Assembly (NCBI GenBank): GCA_013339765.2
Contig: CM023457.1
Span: 27,424,909-27,488,908 of the forward strand
Length of the DNA: 64,000 nucleotides
Reading direction: 5' to 3'
Source: Haemaphysalis longicornis
Lineage: Eukaryota > Arthropoda > Arachnida > Ixodida > Ixodidae
The first letter of the stretch is position 1. Each line of letters starts with the position of its first letter. The translations under genes were made by a program, and so were the position numbers. The notes beneath the pieces are model-generated. The model saw only the letters and a list, made by a program, of their open reading frames with translations. It did no database searches and had not been told where the DNA came from. Positions 43,881 through 55,901 of this stretch are shown here, in pieces.

Positions 43881-45839
43881 TGATGTCCAACGCACGGCGG
43901 GATCATCAGCCCACGGTTCTTTTTAAGTGAGGAGGAGGGTCATACACGCCGCTTGAATTCCCGTCCAAGGGCTTAATTTATTTAAACGCACTGGATCAAT
44001 GCAGAATTCATGTGTACAGTGCTGAATACCGTGGATTCGTTCTCTGCTCGCTGTTCGCAGCCCCGTCTGGGCCATCGGCAGCAATAACAAGCTCATCGGC
44101 CAGCAATAACAAGCTTCTGCGGCACTGACTTTGGGACCTCCTGGACGTGGCTTCCTCCCTCGTGAGAAGTGAGTCCTCTGCAGGCCGAACAAGCTCTGCA
44201 GGATGACGATATGCCAGAAGTCTTCGATGCTCCCTGTGCCATCGACGAAAATGAAATCGCGTCTTTACCTGAGGAATCTATAGTGCAACCTGCGCAGCGC
44301 TGACTTGCCGGTTGCTGTTAACCCGATGGCGAGCCTTCCCAGCCATGCTGTCGTTGTGGTCATACATCTTGTCGATTCTTCGAATAACGTCAAGCGGTTT
44401 AACAGCTCCTTTCCCTCAAGGATGGATTACACTGTCTGGCTGGATACGGCGTGCTGCATGTGTGACCGAACGATTGACACAATCTTGTCACTGCTACGTC
44501 CAGTGCCGATGCCACAGAGCGTCTTTATAGGGAGTTTCTAGCATTGCCGACATTCACGTCCATGCATACAAACGCCGACCCGGAAACTGCAGAAATCGCG
44601 GGATCAGGGGAGTCGCTGATGGTTTCTGTAGTCCTGAAATCTTTTTTTAATGCGGATTGCGTCTCAGTGTACCTGTGAAGTCCGGCTACGGATTGGCTAC
44701 GATTGAGACCATTTGAGCCACAGAAACCGTACCCAAGTCGTCGTCATCGAATATAAGCTCCGCCGCGTCTATGAATAAATGGCATCACCCATGTGGTGCA
44801 GAACACGTTAACGTTTGGGCCATGTAGCTGGTGTGGGCAAAAATCGCCTTGCGATATGCGACATCGCCGGGGCTGTTGCAGTGATGACTGTGCGTTCTGT
44901 CCTGCTTAGATGCTACAGTGCCCCAACTGTAGCAAAAATCACGAAACCACCCTTGTCCACGGCTCCGTTCGCAGCAATACCAGGAAATTTCAAGAATTCA
45001 TAACTGCGAGCCATACTGTCTACAAGTCGCTGAAATCCGCTCTACTGGGACGGCGTCACACTGGGTTCAAGAAAAATACATCCGCCGCCCCTACACATGC
45101 GCGTCATAACACCCATGCAAAGATGGTGGTGGTGTCAAAGACGTTTTAGTGGGCTGAAACGAAGAATGCACCAGATTTCGCGCTGTTTACAGTATAGTTT
45201 CGGAATACTACCACAAACAGTAGTTTCTTATATTACATTATAGTATATTTTAGAATATTATATATACACTTTATAATAAGGTAACGTAATAGTATAAGTT
45301 TATTCGGCTGCATAGTTTCGGACCAAGCTCGTATCCACTGCCGGGAAAAAAGCAAACAGTGTTTCGTATCCTCAAATGCAGCGTTTGAGTAGAGCGCAGG
45401 AATGCATGAACGCCGGCTACGAAATACAGCGAGTATACACTATAGCCGGGTACATTTAAAAACGGAAACGAAAGTTTCTGCTGTGCCTTGTCACCACAGC
45501 CGGATGTCTGAACATGGCACGAGCCGTTTTCGTGATTTTTTGGACTTAACATGCTTATAAACTACTGCAGCTACGGCAAACAAATAGTTTTTCAGAAAAG
45601 GTAGACTACATCACGCATTCATAGCTCCTTTCAAAGCGCACGCGCCCGTTGACATCCGCGTCCGTCGCTTAGGCGGAGTGATATCGTACATGAGCTACTG
45701 CCGTTCTTAACTTGTTCCTGAGTATAGGAGGAAACCCTTATGCGGTTTCTCTTTAAACTGCATCCGTACCGCAACACTACGCAAAGTTAATGATCGCGAC
45801 GTAGATTGTGGGCCTGACGAGTTAGCGTGCCGTGAGGGG

Positions 45840-46250
45840 CGAAGCAGTTGAACGACAGGAACATTGAAGCTACTCCCGGCAAGGAGAGGGCAATTTAAGA
45901 GCTTTTTTCTTGGTCTTTGCACGGAAGTATATACGCTACGCGTGGTGCTGGCTATATTGCGAGGTAATTGTGTACGCCGCGCTCGACGCCGTCGTTGTGT
46001 GCTGTACTACACACACGGTCGTTGTCGGTGTGTGTGTAAGTGTGTGCGTGTATATGTTGGGGGGGGGATGGAAACGCTTTTACGCGATTCGAGTTTACCG
46101 TTCACGCGGCAAGTGCTGTTCAATGGCGCGCGTTCAGGCGTACGCACGAGCGTTAACGTGACACGATCCGCTACGCGCGTACGAACATAGACGAATCCTG
46201 CTTGAGACCGCTCATTAAGATAGCTCCACGCGTTGCAGCAAATGGCGAAG
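45840..46250 (+). repeat. TATA-bearing sub-repeat F, copy 2 (damaged core)
   Basis: Aligned to the 57140-57690 copy at very high identity, but TATATTTAGCTCGCGAG is reduced to TATATTGCGAG here by a small deletion. Contains GTGTGTGTAAGTGTGTGCGTG at 46030. Confidence 0.65.
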
Positions 46251-46454
46251 CACAATTGGTCGGGAGTAATGTGGCCTGTGTGTTTTTTTTTCACACCTTC
46301 TATTGTTTGAATGTTATGAGAGAGAAATCGAAATGGTTTTCCTGATAGGGACCTTTGACGTTTGAAAGCGGACTTTTGAGATCTACAAGTATTACGTATG
46401 CTTCCAAAACGACTTCTCGCAACCATGGTAACGAGCCGAACAGCAAAATACAAT

Positions 46455-46542
46455 TTAGCCATTACAGCCTTTCCCAGCCCTTACTAGACTTTGGGTCACC
46501 CCTTCTAAAATAAATAAATAAATAAATAAATAAATAAATACA

Positions 46543-46585
<43 letters not shown>

Positions 46586-46607
46586 AATAATTGCTTGTGC
46601 GAGCATT
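46455..46607 (+). repeat. (AAAT)n microsatellite at the junction of the two units
   Basis: An AAAT array at 46508-46587, preceded by CAGCCTTTCCCAGCCCTTAC and TTTGGGTCACCCC, separates the end of unit copy 1 from the start of copy 2. It may be the tail of an unrecognised retroelement. Confidence 0.6.
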
Positions 46608-47333
46608 GATGTAGAGGTTCGAATCAAAGGGAAATGACAAGTCACGTGCTAAGACGTAAATTTGCAAACTCACAAAAAATAATAATTCAGGAGGTTTCCA
46701 GGCCTGTATAAGTTTCCAAGCTATTCAATGCACTCGGTGGGGGTTGGTAAACAACAACAACAAAAAAAGAAACTCGATCCAAACAAGCTGCTCTGGGCAA
46801 AGGTAGGAGTCGCGACAAATCAATGGTAGATCCTTGCGTGTGTCTAGCAGGAGAATGGTGCCCGATATAATATACAGTAATCCCGCACTGGTGATTATGC
46901 ACAAATAATAATTGTAATCGCTAGGTAAGGAGAGATATATATCTCATCCACCGTTGGTGAAGTGGCAGAGTTCATGCTAATCGTATACGATGAAAGAGAC
47001 AACAAATAATCGTCGGTTGCAAGAACAAGCATCCACAATGCGTGTACATATATCACCTCGGGTACGTAAAGCTTGGCCGATGGCGGGCATACCACACTTT
47101 GGACAAGGGTTCACCATCACTACGCATGCGCGTCAAACCAATCATGTAAAGCTGTAATGCCAGCTTCTAGCACGATATATTTCTTCAACCAGTTCAAAGT
47201 TCCTGTTAAGAAAAGTAGAACTCTATGAAAAACAAAAACGTTTGTGGAGCCGCCAGTGTACACAAACTACGGGGAAAAACATGAGGAAACATAGCGTGCC
47301 AGAATTTTTCAATGCTCTCCAAAAAGATTTGTA

Positions 47334-49060
47334 TTTATTTATTTATTCAAAAATACCCGTAAAGGCCCTCACTAGGAGGGTATTACATAGGGGGCAGGAT
47401 ACATTGAGAACGCAAAAAAAGAGTACTAGCAGCACGTTAATAGGGAAACAAATAAATACAAGTGGGTGTGAGGCAAAAAAAAAGAAAAAAAGAAAGCAAG
47501 AAAGAAGGAAAACAAACAAAAATCTTTAAAGAACTCTAGAACCTATAAAAGCACTTTTTAGTAAAGTAACATACGAAGTAAGTGTGTAAAAGTTCTTGGA
47601 ATTTGGTCGGATCTGTAAAATTTACAATGTAAGATGGTAGGGCATTCCAATCCACAATTGTGCGAGGTATGAAGGATTGTGAATATTTGGAAGTGTGGCA
47701 TTTCACACGTGTCACTTTTAAGGCATGGTCCCGTCGTCGAAAGATGGTCGGTGTCGATGAAAAGAAATCAGGATGAAGACAAGAGTGATGGTACAGCTTA
47801 TGAAACAATGATAAACGTGACAGTTTACGCCGATCTGATAGGATAGGTAAAGATGCGTGAAGTTTTAGAGCCGTGACGCTGGTATGACGTGAATAATCTG
47901 AAAAGATGAAACGAACGGCACTGATTTTGAAGGGATTCAATTTTGTCAACTAAGTATGCTTTGTCAGGGTCCCAAATGGCAGATGCGTACTCAATTTTAG
48001 GTCTGATGACGCTTGTGTATGCAAGTTTGCGGAGGTTAGATGGAGCATGTTTTAGTCTGTGCTTTAAAAACCCAATGAGTGGTTGGCGGATGCAAGAATG
48101 ATGTCGATATGATGATTCCATGTCAGGTCACAGTGCAGGTTAAGTCCCAGGTACTGGTAAGTGTCTGCTAGCTCAACAGTTGTGTTATTTAAGGAATAGG
48201 AAGTTTGAATGCGCGATGCGTGGTTTGTAAAGGACATAAGTTTAGTTTTAGAATTATTCAACGACATTAACCAAGTGGAACACCAAGTAGATATAGAGTC
48301 AAGGTCAGTTTGGAGGGCCAGTTGGTCAGTAGAGCAGGTTATTGTACGGTAAATAACACAGTCATCAGCAAAGAGCCTGATCCTTGAAGAAACGCAATTT
48401 GGTAAGTCATTGATAAAAATTAGAAAAAGTAAATGGCCCAGGACACTGCCTTGTGGAACACCAGAGTGTACTTGACCGAAAGAAGAATTAACATTATTAG
48501 CAGATGTGAATTGAACCCTTGATGACAGAAAATCTTTAACCCATGCAATTACAAGAGGGTGGATATTAAGTTGTGTAAGTTTGATTAGCAACCTGTGGTG
48601 AGGTACCCGGTCGAAAGCTTTGGAAAAATCTAGAAATATTGAGTCGATTTGAAGCCCAGCGTCAACGGATGAGTGAATATCGTCAATAAAACCAGCGAGC
48701 TGAGTGTCACACGAATACCCTTTCCTAAACCCGTGTTGGTATTTAAAGATGACATTATGTTCTTCTAAGTAGCTAATCATCTGTGAGTGGATGATGTGTT
48801 CGAGAAGTTTACAAATAGTGCTTGTTATTGATATTGGTCTGTAGTTGAGGGGTGATAAGGAATTGCCGGATTTAAAAATGGGTGTTACTTTTGCTATTCT
48901 CCAATCTTAAGGAATTTCACCAGATGAAATGGACTGTGGAAAAAGGGCGGACAAGATGCGATAGATACCATCAGAAGTATTCTTTAGTATTTGATTATTG
49001 AAACCGAGGTTGTCCGGAGCAGAAGAGTTTTTAGTTTGTTTAGTAAAGATTAAATAAAGT
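47334..49060 (-). pseudogene. CR1-like LINE, reverse transcriptase nearly intact, 5'-truncated
   Basis: The leftward frame from about 49040 runs SAPDNLGFNNQILKNTSDGI, one stop at 48907, then the region of NYRPISITSTICKLLEHI (near 48830), FKYQHGFRKGYSCDTQLAGF (48740), IFLDFSKAFDRVPHHRLL (48640), HSGVPQGSVLGHLLFLIF (48470) and RLFADDCVIYRT (48380) with both catalytic Asp intact. A 238-codon open frame covers 48064-48780. The thumb region and the C-terminal IPRTIVDWNALPSYIV (47680) follow after two frame shifts near 48060 and 47880. The 3' end is TTTATTTATTTATTC on the + strand at 47333. It is the best preserved LINE in the window and inserted after the unit duplicated. Confidence 0.88.
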
Positions 49061-49602
49061 GGTATAAAAACACGATATGATATAACGACACGAAAGAAAA
49101 TGTTTAACAAAATTCGAGAATGTTCTGCCTCAGGTAACTCATGTTGGTGAAGAGTGGTATATATTTGTGCTGTCTACAACTACGTTTTTGCTGTTTATGT
49201 TGTGTTGCAATGCATAATTCTGCTATGTGATTTTCAAACAAGAAGTTTTTGTCATTTTAAAATTTGGGTGTGCTCATTTTTTTTATTTATGTTTACACCA
49301 ACTGCCTGGAAAGCAAACAAGCATTCGGTGCTTAGGCAGACCAGAGAAAAAAACGATGTAAAACAAAAGTGAATAAAGCTGAATGAATGCATAAATGAAT
49401 GGAAGAGTGAGCTTTCCTTATAAGGTATTGCTCTCCTTTCAGTTGGCTTCCTAGTTTACGAATACTTGCGGAACCGCCGCTCCAAGCCGAAATTTCTTCC
49501 CGGAAGGGAACAGATAAATGTTCGTCTCCTCAAATTCTGCGTTGGACTAACACGCAGGAAAGCGATGACTCTGGCTACAACAAAAAATGGCCGCACATCT
49601 GC

Positions 49603-51785
49603 TCCTTTCGTTGCAAATGTCACCTAAAGACAATAGTGGATTGGCACCCCGGCCAATAAATGCCTCCCTTCTGTTTCCCGCTCACCTGTCATGCTGTTCC
49701 TCTCCCGTCTTGTTCCTCCCAAGAAAACACATTAGAAGTTTGCTCAAGGAGGAGGAGGAAATAACTTTATTTAGTCCAAAGAAAAGGCCTATTCAGGCCC
49801 GTGGCGCCTTAGACGACGGCCAAGATATCTTGACTCCTGGCGGCGTCTTCGGCCCTTTGGACGGCCCACTGCTGGATGTCAGGGTTTTTCGCTGTGTAGC
49901 ACGGTTCTCCCATTGCTCTTTACTATTTATAATAAATGTGCCTTTTGGTATTGCTAAAATCTTTCTTCTGGACACTGGGGCATTCCCATAACATGTGAGT
50001 CAAGCTCGCAATTCTGGGCAGTGCTTGCATTTGCCGTCGTGTATATCGGATGGAAGTGCCTGTAAAGGCTGGATTAGGATACGTGTCGTCTGGAGGCGTC
50101 TCCACGCGACTTTCTTGCTTCTTAGTGAGCGAGGGGTGGGCAGCCGGGTAGGTTCGTCTTTCCCCTTTGTAGTGTTCGAGCACGTCTCGGTAAGCACAGA
50201 GGCGATCCTTGGCGTTGTCCATTGATTGTAAGCCGGGTTGCGGGGGCTCTCGGTGGGTAAGATCTCGAGCAGCCTCGTTGGCCCATTCATTGCCTTCTAG
50301 TGCCGCGTGTGCGGGCGTCCATATCAACGTGGTTGTGGCATTTTGGTTTGTCTCGCGGCGGGAAAGAACCCTTAGCGCCGCGCCGGAAATTCTTCCCGTG
50401 CGAAATTGCGGATCGCTGGCTGGGAGTCGCTAACGATTTTCCGCGCTTGGGTCGTTGCTAGGGCTAGTGCAATGGCCAGTTCTTCGCCCTCCTCCGGGTG
50501 TTTGGTTCGGATGGAGCAGGCGGCTAGAACTTTGCCCAGTGGTCAGTGACGACCGAAGCCATAGCTCCACGTTGTTCGTAAGTGGCCCGCGTCTGTATAA
50601 ACGACGTGCGGATCGTCCCGAAGTTGTTTCTTGAGCGCCTGGGCTCGCCAGCTGTCTCCGCTTCTCGTTGTATAGTGGGTGCATATTCTTGGGAAGAAGT
50701 GGAACGCGGATGCCTTTCCGTAGTTCGGCGGGGACGGAGAGCTTGTCGCCGAAGGTTTTCTCGTATGGTATGCGCAGGCTATCCAGTAGGTGTCTGCCGG
50801 TGGCCGTCTTGGTGAGGCGTTTCGAGGTGCGAAGTGCGTTGCGCCTCGATGAGTTCTTCGAGCGTGTTGTGTAACACCCAACGCGTCGAATTTCTCGTTT
50901 GGGGTGCATATTGGTATCCCGAGGGCTTGCTTGTGTGCTCTCTTGATGAGGCTGTTGATTTTCTGCTTCTCTACCTGCTTGAGGGGTAGGAAACGAGGCT
51001 ACATATGTAACCCTGCTAATAACAAAGGCGTAGACGAGCCTTAGCAGCGTCTTTTCTTTCATGCCCCTGTTCTTGCTGGCAATTTAAAATTACTGCGTTC
51101 CACTGCTCTAAGTCGGGTGCCGTGATGCCAGCGCTGCTGTACGGCGGAGACGCGTGTGGATCAAGGCACCCTACTACAACGTTTATAGAACCACGTTGCC
51201 CTCATCCACGAGTGTTCCAAGCGGAACGTGGATCCCACCTAGTGGAACCTTTCGTTGCTATTGCCGTTTGATTTCTTAAATGCCCCGCCAGGAGGGAGCG
51301 CGGGCAACAGCAGGCGACGATTTTCTGGGGTTGATGTAGTATTTCATTTTCTATCGCAAAAAACAAGCATCTATGAGTTTTTTAATAAATGAACACTGGA
51401 AATACCACTTATGTGTTGATGTTCTGCCTTATGTTTGCGTAATGTCAAGTTCTTGTTCAACGATGTTGCAAAGTATGAACATTGACACCGGACGTAGGCG
51501 TTTATATTTGGCTGTGGGTACATAAGACTATAGCACAGCTTTTGTTTCACTTTGGCGGGGCGGGTGAATCGAGTCACAAGTGTCTGTAACTGGCAGCTTT
51601 TGCGCTCTATTACTTTTGTAGCAACTGGCGCTGCACTTGTTTAATTGTTTCTGGTTGTTACGTTGTATCATTGATACCAGGATTTTTTGATAATAAATTT
51701 ATCCTTTCAAGACAGACAGACAAAGAGACATAGAGACAGGCCAAAATTTCTTGGTTTAAGTAGCCAAAGAAAGACTATCGTCTTT
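49603..51785 (-). mobile_element. Inverted-repeat element family C, copy 4, split by a LINE
   Basis: Two parts, 49603-49748 and 51080-51785, correspond to copy 3 at 42326-43036. The right end is AAAGACTATCGTCTTT (51770-51785). Besides the LINE, a further 135-base insertion near 51578-51713 (ACTGGCAGC...AATAAATTTATCC) is absent from copy 3 and resembles a LINE 3' tail. Confidence 0.65.
49749..51079 (-). pseudogene. I-like LINE fragment with RNase H, inserted in family C copy 4
   Basis: Leftward reading: LLRLVYAFVISRVTYVASF (near 51050) and RTSKRLTKTATGRHLLDSLR (near 50810) are the region after the reverse transcriptase core; MIWTPAHAALEGNEWANEAA (near 50325) is the RNase H C-terminal His motif; a C-terminal CKHCPEL-type knuckle follows near 50025. 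The 3' end at 49749 reads GGAGGAGGAGGAAATAACTT on the + strand. The empty site in copy 1 (42455, TGCTCAAGTCAATTTAAAAT) fixes both junctions to within a few bases. No clear target duplication. Confidence 0.8.
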
Positions 51786-52199
51786 AATAATCGTCGGTTG
51801 CAAGAACAAACATGCACAATGCGTGTGCATAAATCACCTCCAATACCATGAAGCTTGGCATGCCAGAGTCACTTTTGACAACGGTTTCGCCATCAGCACA
51901 CTTCTGCGTCAAACTAGCAATGTAAAGAGCGCGCCCTCCTTATAAGGTTATGCTCCCCTTGTAGTCGGCTTCCTAGTTCATGAATACTTGCGGAACCCAC
52001 GCTTCAAGCCGGAATCGCTTCCCGGAACTGAACAGATAAATGTTGGAGTAAAACGCAGGAAAACGATCACTCTGAATACAATATAAAGCAAATGAGGAAA
52101 TCCTCTTACATTCTTTTTAAAACCCGTATCCGTAGTGCAGTATTACACAAGTGGGTGTGCTCGCGAATACGATTGCAACCCTAAGGCTGTAGCCTGTCG

Positions 52200-52640
52200 T
52201 CAGTGGCCAGCAGTTGAAGGACAAGGGCATTGGAGCTATACCGGGCAAGGAACGGGATATGTAAAAGCTGCTTCTTGCTAGTTGCACGCAGCATACCTCT
52301 ACGCTACGCGCGGCGCGGGCTATATTTAGCCCGGGAGCTAATTTTGCACGACGAGCACGACGTCATCGCTGCGAGAACATGTACGAACTACTACACACAT
52401 AAACGCGGTTGACCGTCCGCCCGGCAAGCGCATCTCAATGGGCGCGACACATACACCTGTTCAGGTGTACGTCACGAGTTTGTACGTGTGCGCACAAATC
52501 CTGCTTGGATCCGCTCATGCACAGTGTTCACGGGTTTCCGGAATCGGCGAAATGTACACCCGAGAAAGTAAAAGCGTGTCCGCTGGTCTCTTTTTCAAGC
52601 CTTTCATTGTGATGTGCGATGTCGTTCAGTTCGCATGATG
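52200..52640 (+). repeat. TATA-bearing sub-repeat F, copy 3
   Basis: Near-identical to 43440-43880; TATATTTA at 52321-52328. Confidence 0.65.
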
Positions 52641-53239
52641 TCCAACGCGCGGCGGAATCATAAGCCCACGGTTCTTTTTATGTGAGGAAGAGGGTCATAC
52701 ATACCGCTTGAATTCCCGTCCAAAGAATTAATTTCTTTAAAAGCACTGGATCAATGCAGAATTCCTGTATACAGCGCTGCATACCATGGATGATTACCCT
52801 GCTCGCAGTTCGCAGCCCCGTCTGGGCCATCGGCAGCGACAACAAGCTTCTGAGGCACTGACTTTGGGACCTCCTGGACGTGGCATCTTCCCCCGTAAGA
52901 AGTGAGCCCTCTGGTGGCCGACCAAGCTCTGCAGGATGACGATATGCCAGAAGTCTTCGATGCTCCCTGTGCCATCTACGACAACGAAACTGCGTTTTTA
53001 CCTGAAAAATCTGGACAGCGTGCACCGACTGTGAACCGCTGACTAGCCGTTTGCTGTTAGCCCGATTTCAAACCTTCTTAAGAATGATGTTGTGGTCCTA
53101 AATGTTGTGGATTCTTCGAATAACCTGCCGCGGTGGCTCAGTGGCTAAGCTGTTGTGCTGCTGAGCACGAGGTCACGGGTTCGATTCCCGGCCGTGGCGG
53201 CCGCTTTTCTGATGGAGGCGAAAAGCAGAAACGCCCGTT

Positions 53240-54759
53240 CCCTTACGAAAATGTCCTATATGGCCATATATAAAAATTGCGATATATGGCCACGTCAGGA
53301 ATTGGGCATATGTGGCCATATATGGGTGTGTCATATAGGGCCATATATGGCCTTATATGCCCAACTCCTGACCTGGCCATATATGGGTGAGGCCATATAT
53401 GGATGTGTGCCATATATGGCCTTATATATCCAATTCCTGACGTGGCCATGTATGGGTGAGACCATACATGGGAAAACCATATATGGTGGCCTAATATTAT
53501 ATAGGGGAATATATGGATTGAGCTTATGACCACGTGGATGGCATATATAATGAACTTCAGTTAACAGCAGCAATTATTGCTGCACCCCAAATGCTGACAA
53601 ACACTTCATCGCATACCTTCCACATTTTATTACAAAAACTGCTGCGCGTGCAGGCGAATTAAGGTGGCGGCAGGTTGCTTTGTTGTGGCGACGGGTCAGT
53701 GGCTGCATTCTTCTTGGCCAGCTTGGCCAACTTTGATGGAAGCAGAAGTTTCTCTCTGTATTTATTTAGATTTACCTCTCGTATTTAGCTGTGGCTTTCC
53801 TAAACCCTGAAAATGAAATGAAACAAATAGAATTAGCAGTAGCCAATGTTTAGGCTCTTTTTTCATTAATCCTGAAAATAAATTCCGTAAAAATTACTGT
53901 CGCCCTCTCAAGAGGGCCTGAATCAATTTCTTCCCTTTAGAAATACTTTTATCTTTATTCTGTCTTACACTCTTCACAACAGGATACAGAGCAAAATTGT
54001 TATTGATGATGCTGAAAGGTAATTCCTTGCGTGTTAAAACCTTCATGCAACTTTTATAATATCCATTTTCCGTGTTTAAATCAAGAACTCCTAATTTGGA
54101 CTATTCAGCGTGAGGTTTGAACAAATGCACTTCAGCTAATCATTTCGTCAAATGTAAATGCAAATTTCTGCCCACAGAGCGTTTTTTCTGCTAACGTAGA
54201 TAAGAAAAAAGCGGCCCAAAATGGCATCAATTCCTGCATGGAGAGGTGTCTGCTGGATGGCTGGAATGTGCAAACATTTGGCTTTTAAACCCTTTCTGGA
54301 GAATGTAACGAGGCAAAAAAAGGCCTCATTATTCCACCCCACTGTAGTGCTAACACCGAAAACAAAAAACAGAAATGACCGAAAATTCATCAACAAAATT
54401 CAGCAGGAGAGCATGCTCATGCAAGGGGAACATTTCTCGGGAGATTTGACATGGCGGTAGTGCTGCTAAGATTTCATTAGCATGCATTTATATACACCGA
54501 CTTTTCTTTAAAGTATAAGTGAAAGCCCCGTGGATATTATTTTGTTAAGATGTGTAAGCTGTATTTAAATGCCCAGTGGAGTACAGATGAACGACGCTAT
54601 AACAAACGCTAATGTAGCGAATTATCAGCTGTAGCGAACTTAATACAAGCTTCGGTTGGTCACGCTTCAATTCAGTGGTAGCCACATATGAACACATATA
54701 TAACTATATATGGCCACATATAATTTATGTATGGGCCATATATGGCATTTTCGCAAGGG
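53240..54759. mobile_element. Palindrome-array element 4 (GGCCATATATGG type)
   Basis: A 1520-base element inside the SINE body. Termini are CCCTTACGAAAATGTCC (left) and, inverted, CCCTTGCGAAAATGCC (right), flanked by TT at 53238-53239 and 54760-54761. The left array (53260-53520) has about a dozen GGCCATATATGG words, spaced with TCAGGAATTGG; the right array (54680-54745) has about four. The interior is AT-rich. A coding-like stretch on the minus strand is described separately. The terminal motif is shared with the 8872-9373 element. Confidence 0.85.
53659..53812 (-). pseudogene. Coding-like remnant inside palindrome-array element 4
   Basis: Leftward reading shows a strong 3' splice acceptor (CATTTTCAG at about 53804-53812), a short frame FRKATAKYER, a one-base shift, then NKYREKLLLPSKLAKLAKKN and AATDPSPQQSNLPPP with a TAA at 53659-53661. 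The Lys/Leu/Ala-rich composition and clean stop suggest the last exon of a protein, perhaps the element's own lost transposase or a captured host exon. I do not recognise the family. Confidence 0.35.
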
Positions 54760-54900
54760 TTTGTACGAAATTTTGGCGCACGTTAAGGATCCCCAGGTGG
54801 TCAAAATTAATCCGGTGCCCTCTACTACGGCACGCCTCATCGCCTGCGTTGCGTCGGCGCGTTAAACCCCTTTACGATCGATCGATCGATCGATCGATCG

Positions 54901-54982
<82 letters not shown>

Positions 54983-55832
54983 TCGAATAACGTCACGCGG
55001 TTTAACAGCTCCTTTCCCTCAAGGATGGATTACACTATCTGCCTGAATACGGCGTGCTGCATGTGCGACCGAACGATTGACGCAATCTTGTCACCGCTAC
55101 GTGCAGTGCCGATGCCACAGAGCGTCTTTATAGAGGGTTTCTACCATTGCCGAAATTCACGTCCATGCATACGAACCCCGACCCGGAAACTGCAGAGATC
55201 GCGTAATCAGGGGGGTCGCAGATGGTTTCTGTAGTCCTGAAATCTTTTTAATGCGATGAGTCTCAGTGTACCTGTGAAGTCCGGCTCCGGATTGCAAAAT
55301 GATTGAGACCATGTGAGCCACAGAAACCCTACCCAAGACGTCGTCATCGAATGCAAGCCCCGCCGCGTGTACGAATAAATGGAATCACCCATGTTGTGCA
55401 GAACACGTCAGCGTTTCGGCCATGTAGCTGAAGTACGCAAAAATCTCCTTGCGATATCGCCGGTACTGTGGCAGTGATGACTGCGCGTTCTGTCCTGCTT
55501 AGATGCTACAGTGCCCCAACTGTAGCGAAAATCTCGAAACCACACTTGTCCACTGCTCCGTTCTCAGCGATACAGGGCAAATTCAACAATTCATAACTGT
55601 GAACCATAGTGACTACGAGTCGCTGAAATCCACTCTATTGGGGCGGCATCACACTGAGTGCAAGAAAATTCATCCGCCGCCCCTACACATGCGCGTCATA
55701 ACACCCATGCAAAGATGGTGGTGGTAAAGACGTTTTACTGGACTGAAACGGAGAGTGCGTCAGATTTCGCGCTGTTTACACTATAGTTTTGGAATACTAC
55801 CACAAATAGCAGTTTCTTATATTATATGATAG

Positions 55833-55837
<5 letters not shown>

Positions 55838-55876
<39 letters not shown>
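55838..55876. repeat. (TA)n microsatellite
   Basis: About 19 TA repeats; the corresponding place in unit copy 1 (45240-45275) has only scattered TATA words, so it expanded after duplication. Confidence 0.85.
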
Positions 55877-55879
<3 letters not shown>

Positions 55880-55901
55880 ACGTAATGCAATAGTATAAGT
55901 A

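Larger units (their letters stand above)
39938..46450 (+). repeat. Duplicated unit, copy 1 (about 5.6 kb without insertions)
   Basis: Aligns collinearly with 46608-57690 once insertions are removed. Anchor pairs: 40100/46770, 41082/46920, 41448/47010, 41600/47155 to 47330, 41790/49062, 42120/49400, 42290/49570, 43040/51785, 43378/52138, 43640/52400, 44310/53055, 44400/54990, 44900/55500, 45300/56607 and 45860/57160. The unit is non-coding. Internal similarity (41448-42280 against 43037-43330, and 43440-43880 against 45840-46250) shows it was itself built from smaller repeats. Copy-1-specific insertions are the LINE at 40255-41078 and the repeat at 41166-41446. Confidence 0.85.
53125..54981 (+). 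mobile_element. tRNA-derived SINE, interrupted by palindrome-array element 4
   Basis: The head has a good A box (TGGCTCAGTGG, 53134-53144) and B box (GGTTCGATTCC, 53178-53188), then body GGCGGCCGCTTTTCTGATGG. The body resumes after 54761 with CCCAGGTGGTCAAAATTAAT and GCGTCGGCGCGTTAAACC, as in the SINE at 16857. The tail is GATC/AATC tandem repeat (54876-54981). Flanking target duplication TTCGAATAAC at 53115-53124 and 54982-54991; the unoccupied site is at 44376-44386 in unit copy 1. Confidence 0.9.

Noticed and set aside
53134..53188. Functional tRNA gene
   Set aside because: A and B boxes are present but the segment has no tRNA cloverleaf or acceptor pairing and continues into a SINE body and tail.
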